Source: Bacillota bacterium
GTDB lineage: Bacteria > Bacillota > Clostridia > Christensenellales > Christensenellaceae
Reading direction: 5' to 3'
Assembly: GCA_023408315.1 (NCBI GenBank)
Contig: JAEYKI010000008.1
Location: 1-64,000, forward strand
Length of the DNA stretch: 64,000 nucleotides
Under the pieces are notes generated by a model. That model did not search any database. It saw nothing but the letters and a program-made list of their open reading frames with translations, and was not told the DNA's origin. Positions 52,338-60,792 of the stretch are shown one piece after another; the stretch's first letter is position 1, and every line of letters starts with the position of its first letter. The position numbers were made by a program, and so were the translations under genes.

Positions 52338-52514
52338 ATGGAATGGCTGAGTATTTCTACCATTATTGTTCTGGCGGTTATTTGCTTTGCGTGCGTAATA
52401 GCCTCCGTTATTATGATCAGCTTGCTTGTGTACAGAGAGGAATCTGGCCGGGAAGACGCCCAGGCTGGGGTGGACGAAGAACCTGGCAAACATAAAATGC
52501 GGTCTGCGTTTTGA
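52338..52514 (+). CDS. 58-residue single-pass membrane protein
   Basis: A short frame behind a good GGAGGGT site: a 26-residue hydrophobic helix (about residues 6-31, 'TIIVLAVICFACVIASVIMI') and a polar, acidic-basic tail. No family recognised. The upstream ~150 bases hold the rpmF terminator and a CCTCCCTCTGACG repeat fragment. Confidence 0.6.
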   Translation: MEWLSISTIIVLAVICFACVIASVIMISLLVYREESGREDAQAGVDEEPGKHKMRSAF

Positions 52515-52552
52515 TGTTTTGATATAAAAAAAGAAAACCGGGGCTCTGCTTT

Positions 52553-52804
52553 TTAATCTTTGAAATCCAAAAGTTTATACGCCTCAATATTTAATTCTTT
52601 GGCAATCAGAAACAATAGTTCCAGAGAAAAGGACCGGATGATATTGGGGGCTTCTATGGCGCTTAAATGCGAACGGCTGATGCCTATTTTTTCCGCCAGT
52701 TCCTCCTGCGTCATTCCGGAGCGTTTACGGAAATAGGAAATATTCAAACCCAACTTGATGTAATTTTCTTTATTTGTTGCGGAAATAGGCTTGGAGTTAG
52801 ACAT
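52553..52804 (-). CDS. XRE-family helix-turn-helix regulator
   Basis: An 83-residue DNA-binding protein consisting of one HTH_3 domain: 'GLNISYFRKRSGMTQEELAEKIGISRSHLSAIEAPN' with the recognition helix at SRSHLSAIE. AAAGGAA precedes the ATG at 52804. Stand-alone XRE regulators of this size often control a neighbouring or their own gene; the 58-residue membrane protein (convergent) and the divergent Spo0E-like gene are candidates. Confidence 0.88.
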   Translation of the reverse strand: MSNSKPISATNKENYIKLGLNISYFRKRSGMTQEELAEKIGISRSHLSAIEAPNIIRSFSLELLFLIAKELNIEAYKLLDFKD

Positions 52805-52941
52805 AAGCTGCTTTTCCTTTCAAATCTATTGTATCCTATCTTCATACTATGTATAAATAATCTGTTATAAAGCAATTGCTTAAACATAAATAGCATATTA
52901 TAATGTTTAATATATTATTTTAATAGAAGTGTGGTGTCCCT

Positions 52942-53118
52942 TTGAAAAGAACAATCCGGCTGATGCGGCAAATAGAAACAGAGCGCGCAAATTTAAACAG
53001 GCTGATAGATATTTCATTTCAAAAAAACGGAAAAATTATTGTGGATAAAGAAATTAATAAAAGTTCCCAAATATTAGACAGGCTTTGCGTAAAACTTTTT
53101 GATAAAAACAATGTATAG
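52942..53118 (+). CDS. Spo0E-like aspartyl-phosphate phosphatase
   Basis: A 58-residue helical hairpin starting at TTG (or at the ATG of 52963). 'IETERANLNRLIDISF' and the second helix 'INKSSQILDRLCVKLF' match the Spo0E family layout, with SQILD in place of the SQELD signature; the key Asp is kept. Spo0E proteins dephosphorylate Spo0A~P and delay sporulation. The start lacks a strong ribosome binding site. Divergent from the XRE regulator. Confidence 0.68.
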   Translation: MKRTIRLMRQIETERANLNRLIDISFQKNGKIIVDKEINKSSQILDRLCVKLFDKNNV

Positions 53119-53228
53119 CCCCAAATATAGCTGGGACGAAACATAGGGAAGAGGTGACCCATAGCAACATAGGATTTGCATGTTAGAATGGCGAAGGAGA
53201 GAGGATGCCAGTGGGTAAACTTTTAATG

Positions 53229-54812
53229 TTAAAATCTCCCCCATTGAGCTTTCTTATATAAACCATAATGAAATCTGTATCGATATATTTTACCAAACGG
53301 GACTTCAGGAGAAATGTTTGCCTCGTTTTTTTCGCGATAAGAAAAATGGTAATAATTATTTCCTTCATGATCATTTTCAATTGCGGCAATAATATTGCTA
53401 TCATATAACAATTGTAAAAATTCTTTTTCAGAATCTAGAAAGCGTGGTACTTCAGTCGCGTTTTCGAGAATATAGTCAACAAATTTATCATATTTTTGTT
53501 GATATTCATCAAAAGTAAAATCAGATTCATCAAAGAAATCAAAAAATTTAATAAAATGTTTGAATTCATCTACAGAATAATAGAAAGATAGATAATCTTT
53601 TAATGAACTTAAAAAATATGTAGAATAGCTATTTTGAAATTCATCGCTTTTATATGTAGAAAAATCAAAATTTGATAATTCACCCAAGCCATCTTTGTTC
53701 ATTTTTTTTTGTATTAATTGCATAATAACTAGAATATCTCGTGGTCTTGATAATGATATTCTTAAGAATTCTACAAAAGCATTGTCGTATCCACTATCAG
53801 TTCTTTTTGTCGGGATTCTCCAATTGAAATAGTAATCCCAAAACAAGCCAGAGTAAATTTGACCTTTGTTATTGTATGATAGAATTTTTTCTGCAATACT
53901 AAAAAGGTATGACCTATGAAATTCAGTATAAGTTGTGCGCCATTCTAAAAAGGCTGAATTATCAAGGATTTTATTAGTTGAATTCTGAAGATTAAGTGAA
54001 TTAAAAATATCAGGACGCAATAATAAAATTATTTTAAAATGGCCTTGTGTATCTTTATGGTTTTGAAAAATTTCTGTATTTAGGTACCAACAAGCATCCG
54101 ACAGACCACGAATGCACTCAAGATATTCAGTATAAGGGATATTATTAGGTCTAATGTCTATTCCGTCTATTAAAAGAATAATATTTTTATTTAATTTTAA
54201 ATTTAAAAGAGAATCTGTAAACATTTTATTTATATAAAATAAATTCATTTGGAATTTTGCTTCAGAGAATTCACAGCTTGTTTCATTTAAACCACCAACC
54301 TCGGCATATTTGCACATCAATTTAGCAACTTCTTCACTTTTATCAAATATTTTGAGTGCTGTATTGATCTCTGGTGAAAAAGCATTGTAATAATATTCAT
54401 TGATGGCATTCATAACTTCTTCAATTTTACTTCTACGTAGTGCCATAACTACATTGCGATTGTCGGTTACAAAATTGCTTAGCAGTAGTTGAAGGATTAC
54501 CTTCCATATATCTCCATAGCTAGAAACCTCTAATTTTTTTTCTTTTTTTAACATATGAAATTTTTCGTAATCAGTTGCTAAAATAAATTTTAAATTCGAT
54601 ATATTGTTTTTATATTCGTTATTATTTAAAAATGTAGCATAAGCTGTTTTACCAGTGCCTTTTTCTCCAATAATAAAATAACAACTGGGGGTTATTATTT
54701 TTTCTAAAAATGCATTTTTAACAAAAACCTCATTAAACATTTGTTTATTGCCACGTTGTGTATAATTTTGAGCATCACTAAAACCTAAATTAAGTTCTAA
54801 AATGTTTTTCAT
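53229..54812 (-). CDS. P-loop ATPase, Sll1717/KAP-like (putative defence or accessory gene)
   Basis: A 527-residue protein with an N-terminal 'LELNLGFSDAQNY' lead-in, Walker A GEKGTGKT (49-56) and a Walker B-like 'NIILLIDGIDIRP' near residue 225. The rest is helical with no membrane segment. The layout fits the large STAND/KAP-like 'Sll1717' ATPases, often found in variable defence regions (recalled). Base use is much more AT-rich than all neighbours, with many AAA/ATT codons, suggesting recent transfer. The ATG at 54812 has GGAGGTGG four bases upstream. Target unknown. Confidence 0.72.
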   Translation of the reverse strand: MKNILELNLGFSDAQNYTQRGNKQMFNEVFVKNAFLEKIITPSCYFIIGEKGTGKTAYATFLNNNEYKNNISNLKFILATDYEKFHMLKKEKKLEVSSYGDIWKVILQLLLSNFVTDNRNVVMALRRSKIEEVMNAINEYYYNAFSPEINTALKIFDKSEEVAKLMCKYAEVGGLNETSCEFSEAKFQMNLFYINKMFTDSLLNLKLNKNIILLIDGIDIRPNNIPYTEYLECIRGLSDACWYLNTEIFQNHKDTQGHFKIILLLRPDIFNSLNLQNSTNKILDNSAFLEWRTTYTEFHRSYLFSIAEKILSYNNKGQIYSGLFWDYYFNWRIPTKRTDSGYDNAFVEFLRISLSRPRDILVIMQLIQKKMNKDGLGELSNFDFSTYKSDEFQNSYSTYFLSSLKDYLSFYYSVDEFKHFIKFFDFFDESDFTFDEYQQKYDKFVDYILENATEVPRFLDSEKEFLQLLYDSNIIAAIENDHEGNNYYHFSYREKNEANISPEVPFGKIYRYRFHYGLYKKAQWGRF

Positions 54813-55065
54813 TAAACCACCTCCGAATATATTTTGCATCATTATTCCAGTAAAATTATACACGAAAACACATAAAATGTAATCATTTATTAGAAATTGT
54901 TTGTTATTAATTATCCTTCCAACTTACTTGTTATCTTTAGTGAAATTTTTAAACCGCCCTAGATATTTCGTGGTAAAAAAGCATGGACACTTTATGCAAT
55001 TTGGCATATATGTGAAGGCTTTTTACCCTTTGTATTCGTTATTAAGTCATCATATTTCAGAAATG

Positions 55066-55094
55066 AAAAACAGGAGAACCCCACGGCTCTCCTG
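55066..55094 (-). terminator. rho-independent terminator of the 199-residue protein gene
   Basis: On the minus strand CAGGAGAG / TTCTCCTG stem followed by TTTTTC, 12 bases after the stop at 55106. The 150 AT-rich bases between this and the ATPase gene show nothing I can support. Confidence 0.78.
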
Positions 55095-55105
55095 TTAGTA
55101 ATATT

Positions 55106-55705
55106 TTATTTCGCCGCCCACTCGTCCAGCCCTTTCAGTATCGCGTCCCTGGTCTGCGCGCAAATACCGGGCAGGGAGCCGCCCCAGGATTTTTCCGCCT
55201 CCGCGTAGCCTTTTTCTATGGCTGCTTTCAGCGTTTCCAGCTTGGCGGGGTCGTTGCCCGCAAGGCCAATGGCAAAGTTAATGGCCCTGGCCGCGGTTTG
55301 CTTCACGCCCCAGTAGCCGTCCTCAGAAACCGCTTCCTGCGCGGCGGCGCGGGTCGCGTCGTCCACCTTCAAGCCCTGTATAAAGCTTTTCAGGTTGCCG
55401 CTGTATTTCTCAATAATCTCAGAAAAACTCTTGCCAGCCGCCTGTTGCGCCTCAAACGTTTGGGAATTCAGCAGGCTTTCAATCAGCGCGCTCAGGCCCG
55501 CGTATTTCTGGTCGGCTTTCAAATCAACGCCGCTTACCTGCGCGGAGGTATAGGTAATCTTCCGCGTTTTTTCCGTTTGCGCGGATTCTTCAAACACAGC
55601 CGCCGGAGCATCGGCCAGCGCCTCCGGGCTGATCTCTTTATCCTTGCGGCAGGTTGCGGCGCCTGCCGCGTTAATGGCAGAGCCGGATACCGGATTGACA
55701 GACAT
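55106..55705 (-). CDS. conserved protein of unknown function
   Basis: A 199-residue soluble protein. After a low-complexity Ala-rich start, residues 50-199 form a helical domain ('TFEAQQAAGKSFSEIIEKY', 'AVSEDGYWGVKQTAARAINFA', 'SWGGSLPGICAQTRDAILKGLDEWA'). I recall the EDGYWGVxQT...WGGxLPxIxxxTxDA pattern from many clostridial proteins of unknown role. GAGGGGG precedes the ATG at 55705; an upstream ATG at 56035 would run through the divergent patatin gene. No secretion signal is seen. Confidence 0.8.
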   Translation of the reverse strand: MSVNPVSGSAINAAGAATCRKDKEISPEALADAPAAVFEESAQTEKTRKITYTSAQVSGVDLKADQKYAGLSALIESLLNSQTFEAQQAAGKSFSEIIEKYSGNLKSFIQGLKVDDATRAAAQEAVSEDGYWGVKQTAARAINFAIGLAGNDPAKLETLKAAIEKGYAEAEKSWGGSLPGICAQTRDAILKGLDEWAAK

Positions 55706-55864
55706 ATTAAATCCCCCTCTCTTAATGTACCCTGTTATATATATCGTGCAAAATTGCAAAAAGTTGAATCGTCCCGCAAACCGGACGGCGGGCGCATGCG
55801 GAAATAAAGGCAATCCGCCGCCTTGCCGCATATGCAAGAGTAAAAGCATGCGGGGGGTTTTTAT

Positions 55865-56608
55865 ATGTCCATTGGCATGGTATTGGGCGGCGCGGGCACC
55901 AAGGCGTTTGTGCACCTGGGGGTGCTCAAGGCGCTGCGCGAGCGAGGAATCAGGCCGGATGTGTTCTCCGGCGCAAGCTCCGGCTCCATTGTTGGGGCGT
56001 TTATGGCGGCGGGGCGGGGGATAGAGGAAACGCACGAGGCACTTAAAACATACAGGTTTTTCAACTTCGCCACTGTGGGGGTGCAGGCGTCCGGCTTGCT
56101 TAACCTGGATAACCTGGAGCGCAATTTAATGAAGCAATTAAAAGAGCGCACGTTTGAGGAACTCAGGTATCCGCTGTTTGCGGCGGCAACAAACCTGTAT
56201 ACGGGGCGGGTGGATTACATATGCAGCGGGCCTCTTATTCCTGCCGTTAAAGCCTCGTGCGCCATACCGTTTTTGTTTGCGCCCGTAAAGCTGAACGGCA
56301 GCCTGTATGTGGACGGCGGGCTGATGGACGACATTCCGTATGCGCCGCTTCTGGGCTACAGCAGCCATATCATTGCAAGCAGCGTATCCCGCGCGCGGGA
56401 GGTGGAGAAGGTGGGAAATTTTGCGGAGCTTGCCGCGCGGGTGGTGGAGCTGGTGATGAACCAGGACAGCGAGAACGCCAAACGGAACTGCGACCTGTTC
56501 ATAGAGCCGGAGGGCGTGGAGAAATACGGCATACTGGACACGGGCAACGGGGACGAATTGTTTAAGTTGGGGTACGAATACACAAAAAACCTGCTGAAAA
56601 TGCAATAA
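55865..56608 (+). CDS. patatin-like phospholipase family protein (first tandem copy)
   Basis: A 247-residue lipid acyl hydrolase. 'GMVLGGAGTKAFVHLGVL' is the oxyanion region (Lys in place of the usual Arg), 'SGASSGSIVGAF' holds the nucleophile Ser and 'VDGGLMDDIPY' the catalytic Asp. A RssA/YchK-type single-domain protein. Divergent from the preceding gene; GGGGGG-type site close to the ATG. Followed by a paralogue 58 bases downstream. Confidence 0.9.
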   Translation: MSIGMVLGGAGTKAFVHLGVLKALRERGIRPDVFSGASSGSIVGAFMAAGRGIEETHEALKTYRFFNFATVGVQASGLLNLDNLERNLMKQLKERTFEELRYPLFAAATNLYTGRVDYICSGPLIPAVKASCAIPFLFAPVKLNGSLYVDGGLMDDIPYAPLLGYSSHIIASSVSRAREVEKVGNFAELAARVVELVMNQDSENAKRNCDLFIEPEGVEKYGILDTGNGDELFKLGYEYTKNLLKMQ

Positions 56609-56666
56609 CCGACAAATAACCTCCCGCATATGTATATAGTAACACTATATACGGGGGGAATTTATT

Positions 56667-57407
56667 ATGGCAACAGGCATTGTGCTTGGCGGAGGCGGCA
56701 CAAAGGCGTTTGCGCACCTGGGGGTTCTGCAGGCGCTGCAGGAGGCGGAAATTAAGCCGGATATGATCTCCGGCGCAAGCGCGGGAGCGATTATGGGCGC
56801 GTTTATTGCGGACGGCAAAACGCCGGAAGAAACGCTTGGGATTATGAAGCTGTTTGATATTATGGATTACGTAAGCTTCAACTGGCCCCTTACAGGGCTT
56901 TTGGACCTTGACAATCTGGAACGCAAGCTCAAAAAAAGGCTGGCCGCCAAAACGTTTGAGGAGCTTAAGATTCCGCTATATGTGGCGGCGTCCAACCTGC
57001 GCACGGGCTATGTGGAATACCTTGGCGCGGGGCCGCTGGCCACGGCGGTTAAGGCCAGCAGTTCCATACCCTTTCTGTTTGAGCCGGTTGAGATAGGCGG
57101 GCAGAAATACTGCGACGGCGGCCTGCTGGATAACCTGCCATATGCGCCGCTTAAAGGCAAATGCGAAACAATCATCACGGTAAACGTTGCACGCAGCCGC
57201 GAAGCCGGTAAGCTGAACGATATTGTGGAGATCGCGCTGCGCGCCATGGAAATCGTCCTGGGGCAGGATAAACAGAGCGCCGTGCAGGAATCCGCCATGT
57301 ATATTGAGCCGGAGGGCACGGAGAACTATTTTCTGTTTGATACCGGCCACGCGGAAGAACTGTTTGACCTGGGGTATGCGCATGCCAAAAAAATGTTGGG
57401 CAGGTAA
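56667..57407 (+). CDS. patatin-like phospholipase family protein (second tandem copy)
   Basis: A 246-residue paralogue of the preceding gene, similar along its whole length: 'GIVLGGGGTKAFAHLGVL', 'SGASAGAIMGAF', 'CDGGLLDNLPYAPL', and matching C-terminal 'YIEPEGTENYFLFDTGHAEELFDLGY'. A GGGGGG site precedes the ATG. The two genes arose by tandem duplication and have diverged. Substrates may be different membrane lipids. Confidence 0.9.
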   Translation: MATGIVLGGGGTKAFAHLGVLQALQEAEIKPDMISGASAGAIMGAFIADGKTPEETLGIMKLFDIMDYVSFNWPLTGLLDLDNLERKLKKRLAAKTFEELKIPLYVAASNLRTGYVEYLGAGPLATAVKASSSIPFLFEPVEIGGQKYCDGGLLDNLPYAPLKGKCETIITVNVARSREAGKLNDIVEIALRAMEIVLGQDKQSAVQESAMYIEPEGTENYFLFDTGHAEELFDLGYAHAKKMLGR

Positions 57408-57471
57408 GCTTTTACGCATAACCGCCGTTTTTTGTTTATTTAATCAAACATGGGGGTTTTCTTACAGACAA

Positions 57472-57508
57472 CCCCTTTTCTTCTAGCAAAAAAGAAAAGT
57501 GCCCAAAA
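57472..57508. repeat. TTTTCTT/AAAAAAGAAAAG palindromic repeat copy
   Basis: CCCCTTTTCTTCTAGC then AAAAAAGAAAAGTGCCCAAAAG: shares AGAAAAGTGCC(C)AAAAG with the copy at 41163-41180. Confidence 0.5.
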
Positions 57509-57537
57509 GCGTGGCCAATAACATCCAAAGAAATAAT

Positions 57538-57566
57538 TTGAAAAAAACCTGCAGATTATATATAAT
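57538..57566 (+). promoter_or_regulatory. sigma-A promoter of plsX-rnc
   Basis: TTGAAA (57538-57543), a 17-base spacer and TATAAT (57561-57566), 38 bases before plsX. No FapR-type operator was recognised. Confidence 0.7.
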
Positions 57567-57603
57567 ATTGGTTGGTACGTTTGCAGGCAAGGGGGATTTT
57601 TGC

Positions 57604-58623
57604 ATGAAAATCATACTGGATGCAATGGGCGGCGATAACGCGCCCGAATCTGTGGTGCGCGGCGCGCTGGACGCAATGCGCGAATTCAGCGATATCAACA
57701 TTATGCTGGTGGGCAAGGAATATACCATACGGCAGGTTCTTGCGGACAACCAATACGACAACAGGCGCCTGGAAGTGGTAAACGCGGGCGAAGTGATAGA
57801 AATGTGCGAGAGCCCCGCGGCGGCCATACGCAAAAAAAAGAATTCGTCCATGGTGGTGGGCTTAACGCTTGTATCCCAGGGCGCGGGCGACATATTCATA
57901 TCCGCGGGAAACACGGGCGCGCTGGTTGCGGGCGGAACGCTGATTGTCCGCCGGATTGAGGGCGTCAAGCGCCCGGCAATCGCCACGCAGCTTCCATCCA
58001 AAACGGGCAGCGTGCTGCTGATAGACGGCGGCGCAAACGTGGACTGCAAGCCCACCTGGCTCGCGCAGTTTGGCGTAATGGGCTCGGTATACATGCAGAA
58101 GGTTATGGGCATAGCGGAGCCCAAGGTTGGCCTTGTAAACAACGGCGGCGAAGAAGAAAAAGGCAACGCCCTCACCAAGGACGCATTCAAGCTGATGGAA
58201 AAAGCGCCCATGCGGTTTGTGGGCAACGCGGAGGGCCGCGACCTTTTATCCGGCAGTTTCGACGTAATTGTATGCGACGGGTTTACGGGTAATATTATTC
58301 TCAAGTTCCTGGAGGGCACGGCAAGCACCATTTTGTCCGTGCTGAAGGAAAACATTATGAAAAGCACGCTCTCAAAAATTGGCGCAGTGTTTATGAAGGG
58401 CGCGTTTAAAGGTTTAAAAGCCAAATTTGATTACAGTGAATACGGCGGCGCTCTGCTGCTGGGCCTGCGCGCGGGCGTTATGAAGGCGCACGGCAGCTCG
58501 GATGCAAAAGCCATCGCCAGCGCGGTACGCGCGGCAAGAAAGTTTACAGAAGGAGATGTGGTCGCCACTATCAAAAGCCAGATGGAGCAGCTTGCCTTTG
58601 GCGGCGGAGAAGACGACGATTAA
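57604..58623 (+). CDS. plsX: phosphate acyltransferase PlsX
   Basis: A 339-residue peripheral membrane enzyme that converts acyl-ACP to acyl-phosphate for phospholipid synthesis. 'IILDAMGGDNAPESVV', 'FISAGNTGALVAGG', 'LIDGGANVDCKPTWLAQF' and 'VCDGFTGNIILKFLEG' are conserved. The ATG at 57604 follows AGGGGG; an upstream in-frame ATG at 57499 lies before the promoter. rnc follows after one base. Confidence 0.97.
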   Translation: MKIILDAMGGDNAPESVVRGALDAMREFSDINIMLVGKEYTIRQVLADNQYDNRRLEVVNAGEVIEMCESPAAAIRKKKNSSMVVGLTLVSQGAGDIFISAGNTGALVAGGTLIVRRIEGVKRPAIATQLPSKTGSVLLIDGGANVDCKPTWLAQFGVMGSVYMQKVMGIAEPKVGLVNNGGEEEKGNALTKDAFKLMEKAPMRFVGNAEGRDLLSGSFDVIVCDGFTGNIILKFLEGTASTILSVLKENIMKSTLSKIGAVFMKGAFKGLKAKFDYSEYGGALLLGLRAGVMKAHGSSDAKAIASAVRAARKFTEGDVVATIKSQMEQLAFGGGEDDD

Positions 58624-58624
58624 T

Positions 58625-59314
58625 ATGGAATACACAGGCGGTATGCATGCGGACCCCAAGGGTTTGGAGGAAGCCATTGGGTACGCTTTTTGCGATAGGG
58701 ACCTGCTTATAAAAGCGCTCACACACCCGTCCTGGGGAACAGGCGATAATTATGAGCGCCTTGAATTTTTAGGCGACGCGGTAATAGAGCTCGCCGCCAG
58801 CAATTATTTATTCAACCGGTTTCCAAACGCGGGGGAGGGCGAGCTTACCAAGCGGCGGGCGGGCCTTGTTTGCAGCGACGCCATGGCCGCGGCGGCAAGG
58901 CGCATTGGCCTTGGGCAGTATATACTGCTTGGCAAGGGAGAGATTGCCTCCGGCGGCAGGGAGAAAAAATCTGTGCTGGAGAATGCGTTTGAAGCGCTGG
59001 TTGGCGCGGTGTTTCTGGACGGCGGCATTGGCATGGCCGGCCGCATAGCGGAGAACCTGCTCATCAGCCTGCCGGAAGTGGCGCAGGAAACAATAGAAAA
59101 CGGCGATTATAAATCCAAATTGCAGGAAAAGCTGCAGGCGGAGGGCGCGGCGGATATTGTGTATCTCACATATTTAACGCAGGGCCCCCCGCACGACGCG
59201 GTGTTCTTCGTCCGCCTGTACATTGGCGGCAAGCCTGTGAGCGAAGGCCGGGGAAAGACCAAGAAGCAGGCGGAGCAGGACGCTGCCAAAAACGCAATCC
59301 ATAATTTAAAATAA
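58625..59314 (+). CDS. rnc: ribonuclease III
   Basis: A 229-residue double-stranded RNA endonuclease for rRNA and mRNA processing. The signature 'NYERLEFLGDAVIEL' with catalytic Asp/Glu, the second acidic pair in 'ENAFEALVGAVFLDGG', and a C-terminal dsRBD ('SKLQEKLQAEG', 'KTKKQAEQDAAKNAI'). Start one base after plsX; an ATG six codons later is an alternative. acpP, usually between plsX and rnc in Firmicutes, is absent here. Confidence 0.96.
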   Translation: MEYTGGMHADPKGLEEAIGYAFCDRDLLIKALTHPSWGTGDNYERLEFLGDAVIELAASNYLFNRFPNAGEGELTKRRAGLVCSDAMAAAARRIGLGQYILLGKGEIASGGREKKSVLENAFEALVGAVFLDGGIGMAGRIAENLLISLPEVAQETIENGDYKSKLQEKLQAEGAADIVYLTYLTQGPPHDAVFFVRLYIGGKPVSEGRGKTKKQAEQDAAKNAIHNLK

Positions 59315-59346
59315 ATTTTCCATTTCATTTATTAAGGAGTATTGCC

Positions 59347-60588
59347 ATGTTTGATTTTCCAAGAGTGAAAGAGACCGATCCGGAAATATTTGAAGCCATG
59401 CAAAAAGAGCTTGGCCGGCAGGAGGGCAACATTGAACTCATCGCCAGCGAAAATTTTGTTTCCGAAGCGGTTATGCAGGCCATGGGCAGCCACCTGACCA
59501 ACAAGTACGCGGAAGGATACCCCGGCAAACGCTATTACGGTGGATGCGAATTTGTGGACATAGCGGAAAACCTTGCGCGGGACCGCGCAAAGCAGCTTTT
59601 TGGCGCGGAGCACGCAAACGTGCAGCCGCACTCGGGCGCGCAGGCCAACACCGCGGTATACTTTGGCATGCTGGAGCCGGGCGACACCATTCTGGGCATG
59701 AACTTATCCCACGGCGGGCATCTTACACACGGCAGCCCGGTGAACATTTCCGGGAAATACTTCAATTTTGTACCCTACGGCGTAAGCGAAAAAGACGAAA
59801 AAATAGATTACGACGAACTTATGCGCCTGGCTGAGGAATGCGAGCCCAAGATGATTGTCGCGGGCGCCAGCGCATACCCCAGGGCGATTGACTTTGCAAA
59901 ATTCCGTGAGATTGCGGACAGTGTGGGCGCATACCTGATGGTGGACATGGCGCACATTGCGGGCCTGGTTGCGGCCGGCCTGCACCAGAATCCGGTTCCC
60001 TACGCGCATTTTACCACAACCACAACGCACAAAACACTGCGCGGTCCCCGCGGCGGCATGATATTGTGCGCGGAAGAATATGCGAAACAAATAGACAAGG
60101 CAATATTTCCCGGCATACAGGGCGGCCCGCTGATGCATGTGATAGCGGCCAAGGCCGTGTGCTTCCGCGAGGCAATGGCCCCGGAATTCAAAACCTACCA
60201 GCAGCAGGTTGTAAAGAACGCGGCCGTGCTGGCGGCGGCGCTTGTGGAAAATGGCCTTACCCTTGCTTCGGGCGGCACAGACAACCACCTGATGCTGGTA
60301 AACGTGGGCAAAAAGAACCGCACAGGCAAGGAAGTGGAAGCGCTTCTGGATAAAGCGCACATTACGGTGAACAAGAACACCATTCCGTTTGAGACGTTAA
60401 GCCCGTTTGTTACCAGCGGCATCCGCATCGGCACGCCCGCGGCAACCACCCGCGGCTTCAAGGAAGCGGAAATGAAGCAGATTGCGGGGCTTGTCGCCAG
60501 CATTATAGACCGCGGCGAAGACGCGGTGGCAGAGGTTTCGGCCCAGGTTGCGGAACTGTGCAAAAAAATCCCGCTTTATATCAAATAA
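59347..60588 (+). CDS. glyA: serine hydroxymethyltransferase
   Basis: A 413-residue PLP enzyme interconverting serine and glycine with THF. 'ELIASENFVSEAV', 'EGYPGKRYYGGCE', 'TTTTHKTLRGPRGG' with the PLP lysine and 'TSGIRIGTPAATTRGF' are intact. AAGGAG precedes the ATG. Last gene of the block, followed by a strong terminator. Confidence 0.98.
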   Translation: MFDFPRVKETDPEIFEAMQKELGRQEGNIELIASENFVSEAVMQAMGSHLTNKYAEGYPGKRYYGGCEFVDIAENLARDRAKQLFGAEHANVQPHSGAQANTAVYFGMLEPGDTILGMNLSHGGHLTHGSPVNISGKYFNFVPYGVSEKDEKIDYDELMRLAEECEPKMIVAGASAYPRAIDFAKFREIADSVGAYLMVDMAHIAGLVAAGLHQNPVPYAHFTTTTTHKTLRGPRGGMILCAEEYAKQIDKAIFPGIQGGPLMHVIAAKAVCFREAMAPEFKTYQQQVVKNAAVLAAALVENGLTLASGGTDNHLMLVNVGKKNRTGKEVEALLDKAHITVNKNTIPFETLSPFVTSGIRIGTPAATTRGFKEAEMKQIAGLVASIIDRGEDAVAEVSAQVAELCKKIPLYIK

Positions 60589-60593
60589 TTGGC

Positions 60594-60628
60594 AAAAAAG
60601 CCCGCGCAATTTTTTGCGTGGGCTTTCC
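60594..60628 (+). terminator. rho-independent terminator of glyA
   Basis: AAAGCCCGCGCAA pairs with TTGCGTGGGCTTT (one G-T pair), loop TTTT, followed by a short T-rich tract. Confidence 0.82.
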
Positions 60629-60699
60629 TTGCCTCAATATATAGTATATTTAAAATGTTTTGCGACAAAATAACACAAGATATTCTGGCGAATTCTGAT

Positions 60700-60753
60700 T
60701 TAACATGGATTTAACATGTGTTTAATACCGATTTTACAAACCTCCTGTATGAT
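60700..60753 (+). promoter_or_regulatory. Pho box and promoter of the pst operon
   Basis: Four direct repeats TTAACA, TTAACA, TTAATA, TTTACA start at 60700, 60711, 60722 and 60733, exactly 11 bases apart, matching the Bacillus PhoP consensus TT(A/C/T)A(C/A)A. TATGAT (60748-60753) follows as the -10 element. This predicts PhoPR-dependent induction under phosphate starvation. Confidence 0.88.
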
Positions 60754-60792
60754 AAAAACACAGTAAGTTTTTTAAAAAACGGAGGTAAATGT

